DNA from: Collimonas pratensis
GTDB lineage: Bacteria; Pseudomonadota; Gammaproteobacteria; Burkholderiales; Burkholderiaceae_D
DNA: 64,000 bases
Assembly (NCBI RefSeq): GCF_001584185.1
Contig: NZ_CP013234.1
Coordinates: 5,580,001 to 5,644,000 of the forward strand
Reading direction: 5' to 3'
The notes beneath the pieces are model-generated. The model saw only the letters and a list, made by a program, of their open reading frames with translations, did not search any database and was not told where the DNA came from. Shown in pieces: positions 50,374 to 59,411 of the stretch (positions are counted from its first letter, which is position 1; each line of letters opens with the position of its first letter). Position numbers and translations under genes: made by a program.

Positions 50374-51825
50374 TCAGATCCCGCCCATGCACAGATATTT
50401 AATCACCTGGTAATCCTCGATGCCGTACTTCGATCCCTCGCGCCCCAAACCGGATTGCTTGACGCCTCCGAATGGTGCAACCTCATTGGAAATCAAACCG
50501 GTGTTGATGCCGACCATGCCGCTCTCCAGACCCTCGGCGACACGCCAGATGCGGCCGATGTCGCGCGAATAGAAATAGCTGGCAAGTCCGAATTCGGTAT
50601 CGTTGGCCAGCGCCACCGCTTCCTCGTCGGTCTTGAAGCGGAACAGCGGCGCCATCGGGCCGAAGGTTTCCTCGCGTGCGACCATCATGTCGGCCGTGAC
50701 GTCGGCCAGCACGGTCGGCTCGAAGAAACTGTGGCCGAGCGCATGGCGCTTGCCGCCGGCCAGCAGGCGCGCGCCTTTGGCCAGCGCATCGGCAATATGC
50801 TGCTCGACCTTGAGCACCGCCTTTTGATCGATCAGCGGACCTTGGGTGACGCCCTCCTGCAAGCCATTGCCGACTTTCAGTTTGGCGACCGCAGCCACCA
50901 GCTTGGCGGCGAAAGCATCGTAGACGCCATCCTGCACGTACAGGCGGTTGGCGCAGACGCAAGTTTGTCCGGCGTTGCGATACTTGGAAGCCATTGCACC
51001 TTCCACCGCGGCATCCAGGTCGGCGTCGTCAAACACGATGAAGGGCGCATTGCCGCCCAGTTCCAACGACAATTTCTTGATGGTGGCAGCGCACTGCTCC
51101 ATCAGCAGGCGGCCGACGCCAGTGGATCCGGTAAAGGTCAGCTTGCGCACGGTGGGATTGCTGGTCATTTCTGCGCCGATCTCGCGCGCCGCGCCAGTCA
51201 CCACGCTGAACACGCCCGCCGGGATGCCGGCGCGTTCGGCCAGCACCGCCAGCGCCAGCGCCGAAAACGGTGTCGACTCCGCCGGCTTGAGCACCATGGT
51301 GCAGCCGGCCGCCAGCGCCGGGCCGGCTTTGCGGGTGATCATCGCCGCCGGAAAATTCCATGGCGTGATGGCTGCGCAGACACCGATCGGTTCCTTCACC
51401 ACCACGATGCGCGTACCCGGCGTCGGCGAAGGAATGGTGTCGCCGCCGGCACGCTTGCCCTCTTCCGCAAACCACTCGATGAACGAGGCGGCGTAGGCGA
51501 TTTCACCGCGCGACTCGGCCAGCGGCTTGCCTTGTTCGGTAGTCATGATCAACGCCAGGTCGTCCAGGTTGGCCAGCATCAGGTCATTCCATTTGCGCAG
51601 GATGATGCTGCGTTCCTTGGCCGTCTTGCGCCGCCACTGACGCCAGGCTTCATTGGCGGCGGCAATCGCGCGCCTGGTTTCGGCGGCGCCCATCAACGGC
51701 ACACTGCCGATGGTTTCGCCGGTGGCGGGATTGACGACGTCATGCGTGGCGCCACCGTCGGCGTTGCACCATGCGCCGTTCAGGTAGGCTTGCTGACGGA
51801 ACAATGAGGGGTCTTTTAATTGCAT
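50374..51825 (-). CDS. gabD: Succinate-semialdehyde dehydrogenase (NADP+)
   Basis: 483 residues. Aldehyde dehydrogenase fold with 'GVCAAITPWNFPAAMITRKAGPALAAGCTMVLKPAE', 'FTGSTGVGRLLMEQCA', catalytic Glu in 'LSLELGGNAPFIVFDDADLDAAVEGA', catalytic Cys in 'YRNAGQTCVCANRLYVQDGVYDAF' and 'TFGPMAPLFRFKTDEEAVALANDTEFGLASYFYSRD', 'NEVAPFGGVKQSGLGREGSKYGIEDY'. This is the GabD type that oxidises succinate semialdehyde to succinate. Last gene of the operon with gabT and the ABC transporter. An upstream ATG at 51861 would add 12 residues not present in GabD. Confidence 0.93.
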   Translation of the reverse strand: MQLKDPSLFRQQAYLNGAWCNADGGATHDVVNPATGETIGSVPLMGAAETRRAIAAANEAWRQWRRKTAKERSIILRKWNDLMLANLDDLALIMTTEQGKPLAESRGEIAYAASFIEWFAEEGKRAGGDTIPSPTPGTRIVVVKEPIGVCAAITPWNFPAAMITRKAGPALAAGCTMVLKPAESTPFSALALAVLAERAGIPAGVFSVVTGAAREIGAEMTSNPTVRKLTFTGSTGVGRLLMEQCAATIKKLSLELGGNAPFIVFDDADLDAAVEGAMASKYRNAGQTCVCANRLYVQDGVYDAFAAKLVAAVAKLKVGNGLQEGVTQGPLIDQKAVLKVEQHIADALAKGARLLAGGKRHALGHSFFEPTVLADVTADMMVAREETFGPMAPLFRFKTDEEAVALANDTEFGLASYFYSRDIGRIWRVAEGLESGMVGINTGLISNEVAPFGGVKQSGLGREGSKYGIEDYQVIKYLCMGGI

Positions 51826-51904
51826 CACGAGGTAACTCCTATGAACGAGGAAGGCCGGCATATCAAGTTGCGATATACCGGCTGAAAAGCAGTGGCTGGC
51901 AACC

Positions 51905-52738
51905 CTAGATTTTCGCGAGCGCCTTGTTGCGCCCGCGTATCCACTCCAGCACCAGCAGCAGGCAAGTGGAGAACACGATCAGGATCGTGGCCAGCGCGGC
52001 GATGGTCGGGCTGATGTTTTCCTTGATGCCGGTAAACATCTGGCGCGGCAGCGTGGCTTGCCCGGGACCAGCGACAAACAAGGTTACCACCACATCGTCG
52101 AACGAGGTGGCGAAGGCAAATAAGGCGCCCGAGATCAAACCCGGCGCGATCACCGGCAGGGTAATGCGGAAGAAGGTCGAGAGCGGATTGGCGCCGAGGC
52201 TGAGGCTGGCCCGCACCAGGTTCTGGTTGAATCCCTGCAGGGTCGCCAGCACCGTCGTCACCACGAAGGGCGCGCCGAGCGCGGCATGCGCCAGAATCAG
52301 GCCGGTATAGCTGTCGGACAAGCCGATCTGCGCAAAGAACAGATAGACGCCGACGCCCACCACCACTACCGGCACTACCATCGGCGAGATCAGCACCGCC
52401 ATCAGCAAACCCTTGCCGCGGAAATCCGCTTTGTTCAGGCCGACCGCTGCCAGCGTGCCGAGTATGGTCGCCAGCACGGTGGCCAACGGCGCAACGATGA
52501 AACTATTCTTGGCGGCGCTGACCCACTCGTCCGACTGCACCAGGTTCTGATACCAGCGCATGGAAAAGCCGTGGATCGGATACACCAGGAAAGTACTATC
52601 GCTGAACGACAGCGGAATGATGACCAGGATAGGCAGCAGCAGGAACAGCAGCACCAGCAGGTTGAAGCCGCGCGAAAAATAGAACCAGACGCGTTCGGTC
52701 AATGAAACATAAGGGGGAAATTGCGGAAACAGTTTCAT
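51905..52738 (-). CDS. ABC transporter permease, PotC/GtsC type
   Basis: 277 residues, about six membrane segments; the permease EAA loop is visible as 'LVRASLSLGANPLSTFFRITLPVIAPGLI'. 'RWYQNLVQSDEWVSAAKNSFIVAPLATVLATILGTLAAVGL' and 'FDDVVVTLFVAGPGQATLPRQMF' are typical of PotC-family polyamine/opine permeases. It begins 5 bp after the PotB-like gene stop. Part of a GABA- or polyamine-type importer embedded between gabT and gabD. Confidence 0.9.
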   Translation of the reverse strand: MKLFPQFPPYVSLTERVWFYFSRGFNLLVLLFLLLPILVIIPLSFSDSTFLVYPIHGFSMRWYQNLVQSDEWVSAAKNSFIVAPLATVLATILGTLAAVGLNKADFRGKGLLMAVLISPMVVPVVVVGVGVYLFFAQIGLSDSYTGLILAHAALGAPFVVTTVLATLQGFNQNLVRASLSLGANPLSTFFRITLPVIAPGLISGALFAFATSFDDVVVTLFVAGPGQATLPRQMFTGIKENISPTIAALATILIVFSTCLLLVLEWIRGRNKALAKI

Positions 52739-52742
52739 TTTC

Positions 52743-54038
52743 TTAGCCCATCGCCACATCGTTTTTGGTAAAGCGCCGGTAAACGCCGTACAGCACCAGC
52801 GTCGCGGCAAACAGCAATGCTCCCAGCGCGCAAGCCATGCCCCAGTTGATGGTCACATTGGTGAAATAGGCGATGTAATAGCTGACCATCTGTTCGTTCG
52901 GTCCGCCCAGCAAGGCCGGCGTGATGTAGTAACCGACCGAGAGTATGAACACCAGCAAGGCGCCGGCGCCGATGCCAGGATAGGTCTGCGGCACATACAC
53001 ACGCCAGAAGGCGGCGAACGGATGGCTGCCGAGCGAGACCGCGGCCCGCATGTAGGTCGGCGGAATCGCCTTCATCACGCTGTACAGCGGCAGGATCATG
53101 AACGGCAGCAGGATGTGCGTCATGGCGATGTAGACGCCAATGCGGTTGAACAGCAGTTCCAGCGGCGCCTGGGTCAGGCCGGTCGCCATCAATGCTTTGT
53201 TGACCAGTCCTTCCGACTGCAGCAGCACGATCCAGGCCGCCACCCGCACCAGGATCGAAGTCCAGAACGGAATCAGCACCAGGATCATGAACAGGTTGGC
53301 GCGCCGTTCCGACATGGTCGAGAGCCAGTAGGCCAGCGGATAGCCGAGCACCAGGCAAGCCAGAGTCGCAACCAGTCCCATCCAGAAGGTGCGGCCGAAA
53401 ATCTTTTGATATACCGAGGCGTCCGGGTCGGCTTTTTCGATATGGCCGAAAGCATCTTGCTTCAGGTCCAGCGCCGCCAGCACATAGTAGGGAGAATATG
53501 GCGCGCCGTTCTTGGCGATCACCTGCCAGTACGGCAGTTGACTCCACTGCTCATCGATATCGATCAGCGCCTGCTTGATCTGCGCCGGCGGCAGCGGCTT
53601 GCCGTCGGCATCCAGCAAAGGCAAGGCGCGCGCGGTTTTCATGATGATGGAACGGGCGCCGGAGATTTCGGAATTCAGACGGCGCGCCAGCGAACCGGCA
53701 GAGCTGTCTTCCCGCGCCTGCAGCAGATCGGTCGCCAGTCCGGCATAGGCGGCATCCGGTGGACTGCTCTTGCGATCCCAATTGCTCAGGGCGGCGACGG
53801 TATGCGGCAGCGTCGTCGCGATTTCCGGGTTTTCCACGGCGCGCTTGAGCAGCATGGCGATCGGCACCAGGAAAGTCAGCAGCAGGAAAATCGCCAGCGG
53901 TGCGATCAAGGCCAGTGCGGCGGCGCGCTTGCGAAACAGGGCCTGCCGCAATTCGCGCTTGAGCTGCGAATTCTGCGGCGCTGCCGGCGGCGCCATCGAC
54001 ATCGGGTTGACGCCGGCGGAAGATGCAATAGAAGTCAT
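52743..54038 (-). CDS. ABC transporter permease, PotB type, with extended N-terminal loop
   Basis: 431 residues; TM1 near 40-62, then a long periplasmic insertion (about 65-215) before the conserved transmembrane core ('FWMGLVATLACLVLGYPLAYWLSTM'), with EAA loop 'YMRAAVSLGSHPFAAFWRVYVPQTYPGIGAG'. The insertion between TM1 and TM2 is much longer than in E. coli PotB and is typical of related opine/GABA-type permeases. Operon position: between the binding protein and PotC-like permease. Confidence 0.9.
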   Translation of the reverse strand: MTSIASSAGVNPMSMAPPAAPQNSQLKRELRQALFRKRAAALALIAPLAIFLLLTFLVPIAMLLKRAVENPEIATTLPHTVAALSNWDRKSSPPDAAYAGLATDLLQAREDSSAGSLARRLNSEISGARSIIMKTARALPLLDADGKPLPPAQIKQALIDIDEQWSQLPYWQVIAKNGAPYSPYYVLAALDLKQDAFGHIEKADPDASVYQKIFGRTFWMGLVATLACLVLGYPLAYWLSTMSERRANLFMILVLIPFWTSILVRVAAWIVLLQSEGLVNKALMATGLTQAPLELLFNRIGVYIAMTHILLPFMILPLYSVMKAIPPTYMRAAVSLGSHPFAAFWRVYVPQTYPGIGAGALLVFILSVGYYITPALLGGPNEQMVSYYIAYFTNVTINWGMACALGALLFAATLVLYGVYRRFTKNDVAMG

Positions 54039-54134
54039 GGTGATCCGGCTTTAGCAAAAAATGAAGGCAAAGAACAGCCGCCAGCCAAGAGGAAAACATC
54101 CCCATGGCCGGCGGCGGCCAGCTTACTTGGCAAC

Positions 54135-55175
54135 TTACTTGGCAGCCCAGGCCGTGAAGCGCTGTTCCAGTTCTTCGCCATGATCAGTCCAGAACGACAA
54201 GCTCAGCTGCAGCGCATCTTTGGCGTTGGTCGGCGAGGTCGGCAGATTGGCCAGCACTTTCGGATCCAGCAGCTTGAGCGCCTGGTTGTTCACCGGGCCG
54301 TAGGAAATATTGCTGGCGTAGGCCTTTTGCGAATCTGGCTTGCTGGCGAAGGCGACGAATTTCTCAGCGTCGGCCTTGTTCGGCGAACCCTTTGGAATCA
54401 CCCAGAAATCCAGCGTGTAGATACTGCCTGCCCAGCTGACCTTGAGATTCTTGCCTTCACGTTGAGCAGCATCGATGCGGCCATTGAAGGCGCTCGACAT
54501 CACGACGTCGCCCGCCACCAGGAACTGCGGTGGCTGCGCGCCGGCTTCCCACCACTGGATATTCGGTTTCAACTCATCCAGCTTCTTGAAAGCGCGGTCA
54601 ACGCCGGCCTTGGTGCCTAGCAGCTTGTAGACGTCTTTCGGCGCGACGCCGTCCGCCATCAGCGCAAACTCCAGATTGTTCTCGGCGCCCTTCTTCAAGG
54701 CACGCTTGCCGGGAAATTTCTTGGTGTCCCAGAAATCGGCCCAGGTCTTCGGCGCCGTTTTCAGTTTATCCGCATCATAAGCCAGCACAGTAGACCAGAC
54801 GAAGGCGCCGACGCCGCATTCATGGATGGCGGCAGGATTGAAATCTGCCTTGTTGCCGATCTTGCTGAAGTCGATCTTCTCCAGCAAACCTTCTTCGCAG
54901 GCGCGGCCGATATCGCCGGCATCGACTTCGACCACATCCCAGCTGACTTTCTTGGCTTCGACCATGGCCTTGACCTTGGCCAGCTCGCCGTTGAATTCGA
55001 CCACCGTGATCTTGTCGCCGCTCGTCTTGGCGTAAGGATCGATATAGGCGACCTTCTGCGCAGCACCGTTGGCGCCGCCGAAATTGACGACCGTCAGGGC
55101 AGCGGCTTGCGCCATGCCGATGGCCGCCAGCGATAATACGATGCTGGTAAAAACCGGTTTGAATATGGACTTCAT
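54135..55175 (-). CDS. Periplasmic substrate-binding protein of the PotD/GABA-type ABC transporter
   Basis: 346 residues. Signal peptide (SIVLSLAAIGMAQAAA), then a PotD-like type II binding fold: 'LTVVNFGGANGAAQKVAYIDPYAK', 'VSWDVVEVDAGDIGRACEEGLLEKID', 'STVLAYDADKLKTAPKTWADFWDTKKFPGKRAL', 'AGDVVMSSAFNGRIDAAQ', 'FWVIPKGSPNKADAEKFVAFASKPDSQKAYASNISYGPVNNQALKLL'. The context between gabT and gabD suggests GABA, putrescine or related amines as ligand. The ATG at 55175 has AGGAGACGTG in front. Confidence 0.9.
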   Translation of the reverse strand: MKSIFKPVFTSIVLSLAAIGMAQAAALTVVNFGGANGAAQKVAYIDPYAKTSGDKITVVEFNGELAKVKAMVEAKKVSWDVVEVDAGDIGRACEEGLLEKIDFSKIGNKADFNPAAIHECGVGAFVWSTVLAYDADKLKTAPKTWADFWDTKKFPGKRALKKGAENNLEFALMADGVAPKDVYKLLGTKAGVDRAFKKLDELKPNIQWWEAGAQPPQFLVAGDVVMSSAFNGRIDAAQREGKNLKVSWAGSIYTLDFWVIPKGSPNKADAEKFVAFASKPDSQKAYASNISYGPVNNQALKLLDPKVLANLPTSPTNAKDALQLSLSFWTDHGEELEQRFTAWAAK

Positions 55176-55224
55176 CACGTCTCCTCGTGGATTAAAAAAA
55201 AGCAGGACAGAATTTTTTGCCGGT

Positions 55225-56367
55225 TTAAAGGAAAATACGCAGGTGCTTGGGATCTATGTCCAATGCAACTACCGTACCTTCTTGCAGCCCCGTCAGCGCC
55301 GGATCGTTCAGCGACAGTTTGACGAAGCAGTCTTCCTGCTGCGGAATCGCGCAGCGCACCCGCACGTGATCGCCGAAATAGATCAGGCTGCTGACATTCA
55401 CCGGAAAAGCATTCTCGGTAGCGCTGGCGAGCGGCTGCAAATGGATGCGCTCGGGCCGGATGCAGGCCACCACCGCCTGGCCGATTCCGGCCTGGTTGGC
55501 GTTGACGCCGTGCAGCACGCCGCCATGCGGCAAGCGCACGCTGCCATTACCGCCATCGGCCGCGTTCAGCACGCCGTGGAAGCGGTTGTTGTCGCCGATG
55601 AAGCCGGCCACGAACAGATTTTCCGGATACTCGTAAAGACGGTCGACCACGGCCAGTTGCTGGATGATGCCCTGGTCGAACACGGCCACGCGATCAGACA
55701 TGGTGAGTGCTTCGCTCTGGTCGTGAGTGACGTAGACGAAGGTAACGCCGAGCCGCTTGTGCAGGGCTTTCAGTTCCAGCTGCATGTGCTCGCGCAACTG
55801 CTTGTCGAGAGCCCCCAGCGGCTCATCCATCAGCACCAGCTTGGGATCGAACACCAGCGCCCGCGCCAGCGCAATGCGCTGCTGCTGGCCGCCGGACAGC
55901 TGGGCCGGATAGCGGTCGCCGAATTTGCCCATCTGCACCATGTCGAGCGCTTTCTTGACCTTGTCGGCGCGCTCGCTGCCGCTGATATTGCGCACTCGCA
56001 GCGGATAGGCCACGTTCTGCGCCACGGTCATGTGCGGAAACAGTGCGTAGTTCTGGAACACCATGCCGATATTGCGCTTGTGCGGCGGCACCTTGTTCAG
56101 CAATTGCCCATCCAGGCGAATTTCGCCGCCGGTGGGAAACTCGAAGCCGGCCAGCATCATCAGGCAAGTGGTCTTGCCGGAGCCGGACGGCCCCAGCAGG
56201 GTCAGGAACTCGCCGCGCTGGATATCCAGGTTGAGGTTCTTGACCACCAGGTTTTCGCCGTCATAGGTTTTCTTGACGCCGGAGAACTGCACCAGGGTGT
56301 CTTGCGTAGCGGGCCGGCTGTCGGCTGCCGGGGTAGCAAGGTGAGGGGCGATATTTTCTTGTTTCAA
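55225..56367 (-). CDS. ABC transporter ATP-binding protein, PotA type
   Basis: 380 residues. Walker A GPSGSGKTT, Q-loop, signature LSGGQQQRIALARAL, Walker B 'PKLVLMDEPLGALDKQLREHMQ', H-loop 'VTHDQSEALTMSDRVAVF', then a TOBE regulatory domain ('VACIRPERIHLQPLASA', 'VRCAIPQQEDCFVKLS'). It energises the adjacent permeases. It lies 20 bp downstream of gabT and 49 bp upstream of the binding-protein gene. Confidence 0.95.
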   Translation of the reverse strand: MKQENIAPHLATPAADSRPATQDTLVQFSGVKKTYDGENLVVKNLNLDIQRGEFLTLLGPSGSGKTTCLMMLAGFEFPTGGEIRLDGQLLNKVPPHKRNIGMVFQNYALFPHMTVAQNVAYPLRVRNISGSERADKVKKALDMVQMGKFGDRYPAQLSGGQQQRIALARALVFDPKLVLMDEPLGALDKQLREHMQLELKALHKRLGVTFVYVTHDQSEALTMSDRVAVFDQGIIQQLAVVDRLYEYPENLFVAGFIGDNNRFHGVLNAADGGNGSVRLPHGGVLHGVNANQAGIGQAVVACIRPERIHLQPLASATENAFPVNVSSLIYFGDHVRVRCAIPQQEDCFVKLSLNDPALTGLQEGTVVALDIDPKHLRIFL

Positions 56368-56387
56368 GTCGTTCTCCTGCCAGGTAA

Positions 56388-57731
56388 TTAAGCTGCCGCG
56401 ACGGTGCGCATCGCCGCACTCAGGATGGCTAGCGCTTCATCCATCAACTTATCCTCTATGGTCAGCGGAAACAAGAAGCGGATCGCATTACTGTAGACCC
56501 CGCAGCTCAGCAACAGCAAGCCGTTTTTGAGAGCTTCGGCCTGTACCTTCTTGGTAAACTCGGGATCCGGCTGGCGCGTGCCGGGTTGCATGAACTCTAC
56601 CGCCACCATCGCCCCCAGGCCGCGGATATCGGCAATCTGCGGAATCTCGCTGCGCAAACCTTCCAACACCTGCTTCAGCTTGTTGCCAAGCAGATTGGCG
56701 CGTTCCACCAGTTGTTCTTCTTCAATCACTTCCAGCACCGCCAGCGCCGACGCCACCGCCAGCGGATTGCCGGCGTAGGTGCCGCCGAGGCCGCCCGGCG
56801 CCGCCGCGTCCATGATCTCCGCCTTGCCGCACACAGCCGAGAGCGGCATGCCGCCGGCCAGGCTCTTGGCCATCGTCATCAGGTCCGGGATCACGCCGGA
56901 ATGCTCTACCGCAAACAACTTGCCGGTGCGGGCGAAGCCGGTTTGCACTTCATCAACGATCAGCAAGATGCCATGTTCATCGCACAACTTGCGCAAGGCT
57001 TGCATGAACGCCGGCGGCGCGGCGTAGAAACCGCCCTCGCCTTGCACCGGCTCGAGGATGATGGCGGCGACGCGCTTGGGATCGACATCGGCCTTGAACA
57101 AGGATTGCAAGGCTCCCAGGGACTGCTCGATGCTGACGCCATGCAGTTCGACCGGAAACGGCACGTGGTAGACCTCGGCCGGGAACGGCCCGAAACCGAC
57201 CTTGTATGGCACTACTTTACCGGTCAGCGCCATGCCCATCATGGTGCGGCCATGGAACGCGCCGCTGAACGCAATCACGGCGCTGCGGCCGGTGGCGACA
57301 CGGGCGATTTTGACGGCGTTTTCCACCGCTTCGGCGCCGGTGGAAAAGAAAGTGGTCTTCTTGGCATGGGCGCCAGGGGTAACCGCATTGATACGCTCGG
57401 CCAGTTCGACATAGCTGGCGTAGGGCACGATCTGGTAGGCGGTGTGGGTGAATTTGCCGAGCTGTTCCTGCATGGCGGCGATCAGCTTGGGATGGCGATG
57501 GCCGGTGTTCAGCACGGCGATGCCGGCGGCGAAGTCAATGAAGCGGCGATTTTCCACATCCCAGATCTCGGCATTGAGCGCGTGCGAAGCGTAGAAATCG
57601 CACATGACGCCTACCCCGCGCGGCGTTGCGGCATTCTTGCGTTGATGCAACTCAGCGTTGCTGAGGGTCGGCTTGATGCTGGTGTTAGCGTCAGCAACCG
57701 CCGCGGCCGCGTGATATCCGTCGTTTTTCAT
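56388..57731 (-). CDS. gabT: 4-aminobutyrate-2-oxoglutarate transaminase
   Basis: 447 residues. Class III aminotransferase: 'DFAAGIAVLNTGHRHPKLIAAMQEQLGKFTHTAYQIVPYASYVELAERIN', 'KTTFFSTGAEAVENAVKIAR', 'SGAFHGRTMMGMALTGK', Asp in 'ILLIVDEVQTGFARTGKLFAVEH', PLP Lys in 'MTMAKSLAGGMPLSAVCGK', 'GGTYAGNPLAVASALAVLEVI'. It converts GABA plus 2-oxoglutarate to succinate semialdehyde plus glutamate. First gene of the operon; transcribed divergently from the MocR-type regulator at 57849. Confidence 0.95.
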   Translation of the reverse strand: MKNDGYHAAAAVADANTSIKPTLSNAELHQRKNAATPRGVGVMCDFYASHALNAEIWDVENRRFIDFAAGIAVLNTGHRHPKLIAAMQEQLGKFTHTAYQIVPYASYVELAERINAVTPGAHAKKTTFFSTGAEAVENAVKIARVATGRSAVIAFSGAFHGRTMMGMALTGKVVPYKVGFGPFPAEVYHVPFPVELHGVSIEQSLGALQSLFKADVDPKRVAAIILEPVQGEGGFYAAPPAFMQALRKLCDEHGILLIVDEVQTGFARTGKLFAVEHSGVIPDLMTMAKSLAGGMPLSAVCGKAEIMDAAAPGGLGGTYAGNPLAVASALAVLEVIEEEQLVERANLLGNKLKQVLEGLRSEIPQIADIRGLGAMVAVEFMQPGTRQPDPEFTKKVQAEALKNGLLLLSCGVYSNAIRFLFPLTIEDKLMDEALAILSAAMRTVAAA

Positions 57732-57808
57732 ACTGGCTCCTTAGATCTTAGTCTTAGATATGCGTTTTTTGTGGAAGGCTTTGATGCATACTAAGGCCGG
57801 GCTGGCTC

Positions 57809-57850
57809 TATAATATAGTGCCACTTTCAGTTTTCTAATGGAGCCACTTT
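57809..57850. promoter_or_regulatory. gabT/gabR divergent promoter with direct repeats
   Basis: GCCACTTT occurs at 57820-57827 and again at 57843-57850, 23 bp apart in the same orientation; direct repeats are the usual operator form of MocR/GabR regulators. TATAAT is at 57809-57814. On the minus strand TTAGAA-17 bp-TATTAT could be the gabT promoter, which would place the repeats across it. Confidence 0.5.
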
Positions 57851-59360
57851 GCGTATCGCCTCGCTCACCGATTTTTTGCTGATGCGCATAGAGCGCGGGG
57901 CCGACGGCGCCATCGCCAAGGCCGGCGCCGCCGGTGCGCCGCTCAACCGGCAGATTTACCAGGCTATCCGCGAGGCGATCCTGTCGCAGCTGCTGCCATC
58001 CGCCATGCAACTGCCCTCCTCGCGCGACCTGGCGCGCGAACTGGGCATATCGCGCAATACCGTCACCTACGCCTACGAGCAGCTGATCGCCGAGGGTTAT
58101 CTGGAAACCCGTGCAGGTTCCGGTACCTTCATTGCCGATACCACGCCCGACCAGATTCCAGAAACCCGCCTCAACACACCGCCGCTGACCGATCCCAGCG
58201 GCGAGTCCGAATTGTCGGCGCACGGCGCGCAACTGATCCAGCAGGCGGGCGTCAGCGATCTGCAATGGGGCGCTTTCATGCCCGGCGTGCCGGATGTGAC
58301 GCTGTTTCCCAACAAGATCTGGAGCCGCCTGCAAAACAAGCATTGGCGCCGTTCGCGCGCCGACCTGCTGACTTACGGCGACGCCGGCGGCTACCTGCCG
58401 CTGCGCGAAGCCATTGCCGAATATCTGCGCATGGCGCGCTCGGTCAATTGCAACGCCAGCCAGGTGATCATCACTACCGGCATCCATCAGTCACTAGATA
58501 TCGTGGTCAAATTGCTCGGCGAACATGGCGATAGCGCCTGGGTCGAAGATCCCTGCTACTGGGGTACACGCAGCGTGCTGAACTCGCTGGGCATCAAGCC
58601 GGTCGCGATTCCGGTCGATGCCGAAGGCATGCGCATGCGCCTGGCCAATCTGCGCCAGCCGCCGCGCTTCATCTGCGCCACGCCTTCGCATCAATATCCA
58701 CTCGGCATGGTGATGAGCCTGTCGCGGCGGCGCATGCTGCTGGAGTACGCGGCGCGGCGCAAAGTCTGGATTATCGAAGACGACTACGACAGCGAATTCC
58801 GCTACGGCAGCCGGCCGCTGGCCTCGCTGCAAGGCATGGATACCGACGGCCGCGTGCTGTACATGGGCACCTTCAGCAAGACCATGTTTCCCAGCCTGCG
58901 GATCGGCTTCATGGTGGTGCCGGAATCGCTGGCGAATGCCTTCGCCATCGGCGTCTCCGAGCTGTATCGCGGCAGCCAGGTCTTCATGCAGGCGATCATG
59001 GCGGACTTCATGACCGAGGGCCATTTCGCTTCCCATATCCGGCGCATGCGCCTGCTATACGCGGAACGCCTGCAACTGCTGCAAGCGGCCATCGACCGCC
59101 ATTTCGGCGATGGCGTCACGCTCACCGGCGGCGAGGCAGGCCTGCACCTGGCGCTCGGCCTGCCGGCGCAATGCGACGACCTGGCCATCAGCCGCGCCGC
59201 ACGCGCGGCGGGGATCGTGGCGCGGCCCTTGTCGCGCTATTACATGAACAGCGAGGCGGCGCGCAACGGCTTGCTGCTGGGGTACGCCTGCGTGCCGAAT
59301 GAACAGATCGCGCCGGCATTCGATAAGCTGGCGGCGATCATCAAAGCTCACTGGAATTAA
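57849..59360 (+). CDS. MocR-family PLP-dependent transcriptional regulator (GabR-like)
   Basis: 503 residues from a TTG start (GGAG upstream). GntR-type winged HTH at about 30-100 ('PLNRQIYQAIREAILSQLLPSAMQLPSSRDLARELGISRNTVTYAYEQLIAEGYLETRAGSGTFI') fused to a fold-type I aminotransferase domain: 'LLTYGDAGGYLPLREAIAEYL', 'VIITTGIHQSLDIVVKLL', 'ATPSHQYPLGMVMSLSRRRMLLEYAARRKVWIIEDDYDSEFRY', PLP Lys in 'VLYMGTFSKTMFPSLRIGFMV'. GabR-type proteins sense GABA through PLP and activate gabTD; the divergent gabT supports this. Confidence 0.93.
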   Translation: MRIASLTDFLLMRIERGADGAIAKAGAAGAPLNRQIYQAIREAILSQLLPSAMQLPSSRDLARELGISRNTVTYAYEQLIAEGYLETRAGSGTFIADTTPDQIPETRLNTPPLTDPSGESELSAHGAQLIQQAGVSDLQWGAFMPGVPDVTLFPNKIWSRLQNKHWRRSRADLLTYGDAGGYLPLREAIAEYLRMARSVNCNASQVIITTGIHQSLDIVVKLLGEHGDSAWVEDPCYWGTRSVLNSLGIKPVAIPVDAEGMRMRLANLRQPPRFICATPSHQYPLGMVMSLSRRRMLLEYAARRKVWIIEDDYDSEFRYGSRPLASLQGMDTDGRVLYMGTFSKTMFPSLRIGFMVVPESLANAFAIGVSELYRGSQVFMQAIMADFMTEGHFASHIRRMRLLYAERLQLLQAAIDRHFGDGVTLTGGEAGLHLALGLPAQCDDLAISRAARAAGIVARPLSRYYMNSEAARNGLLLGYACVPNEQIAPAFDKLAAIIKAHWN

Positions 59361-59411
59361 AAAGCCAGCCGTTAAACCGACACTCAGTCATTGAACAATC
59401 AGGGGGAGCGC

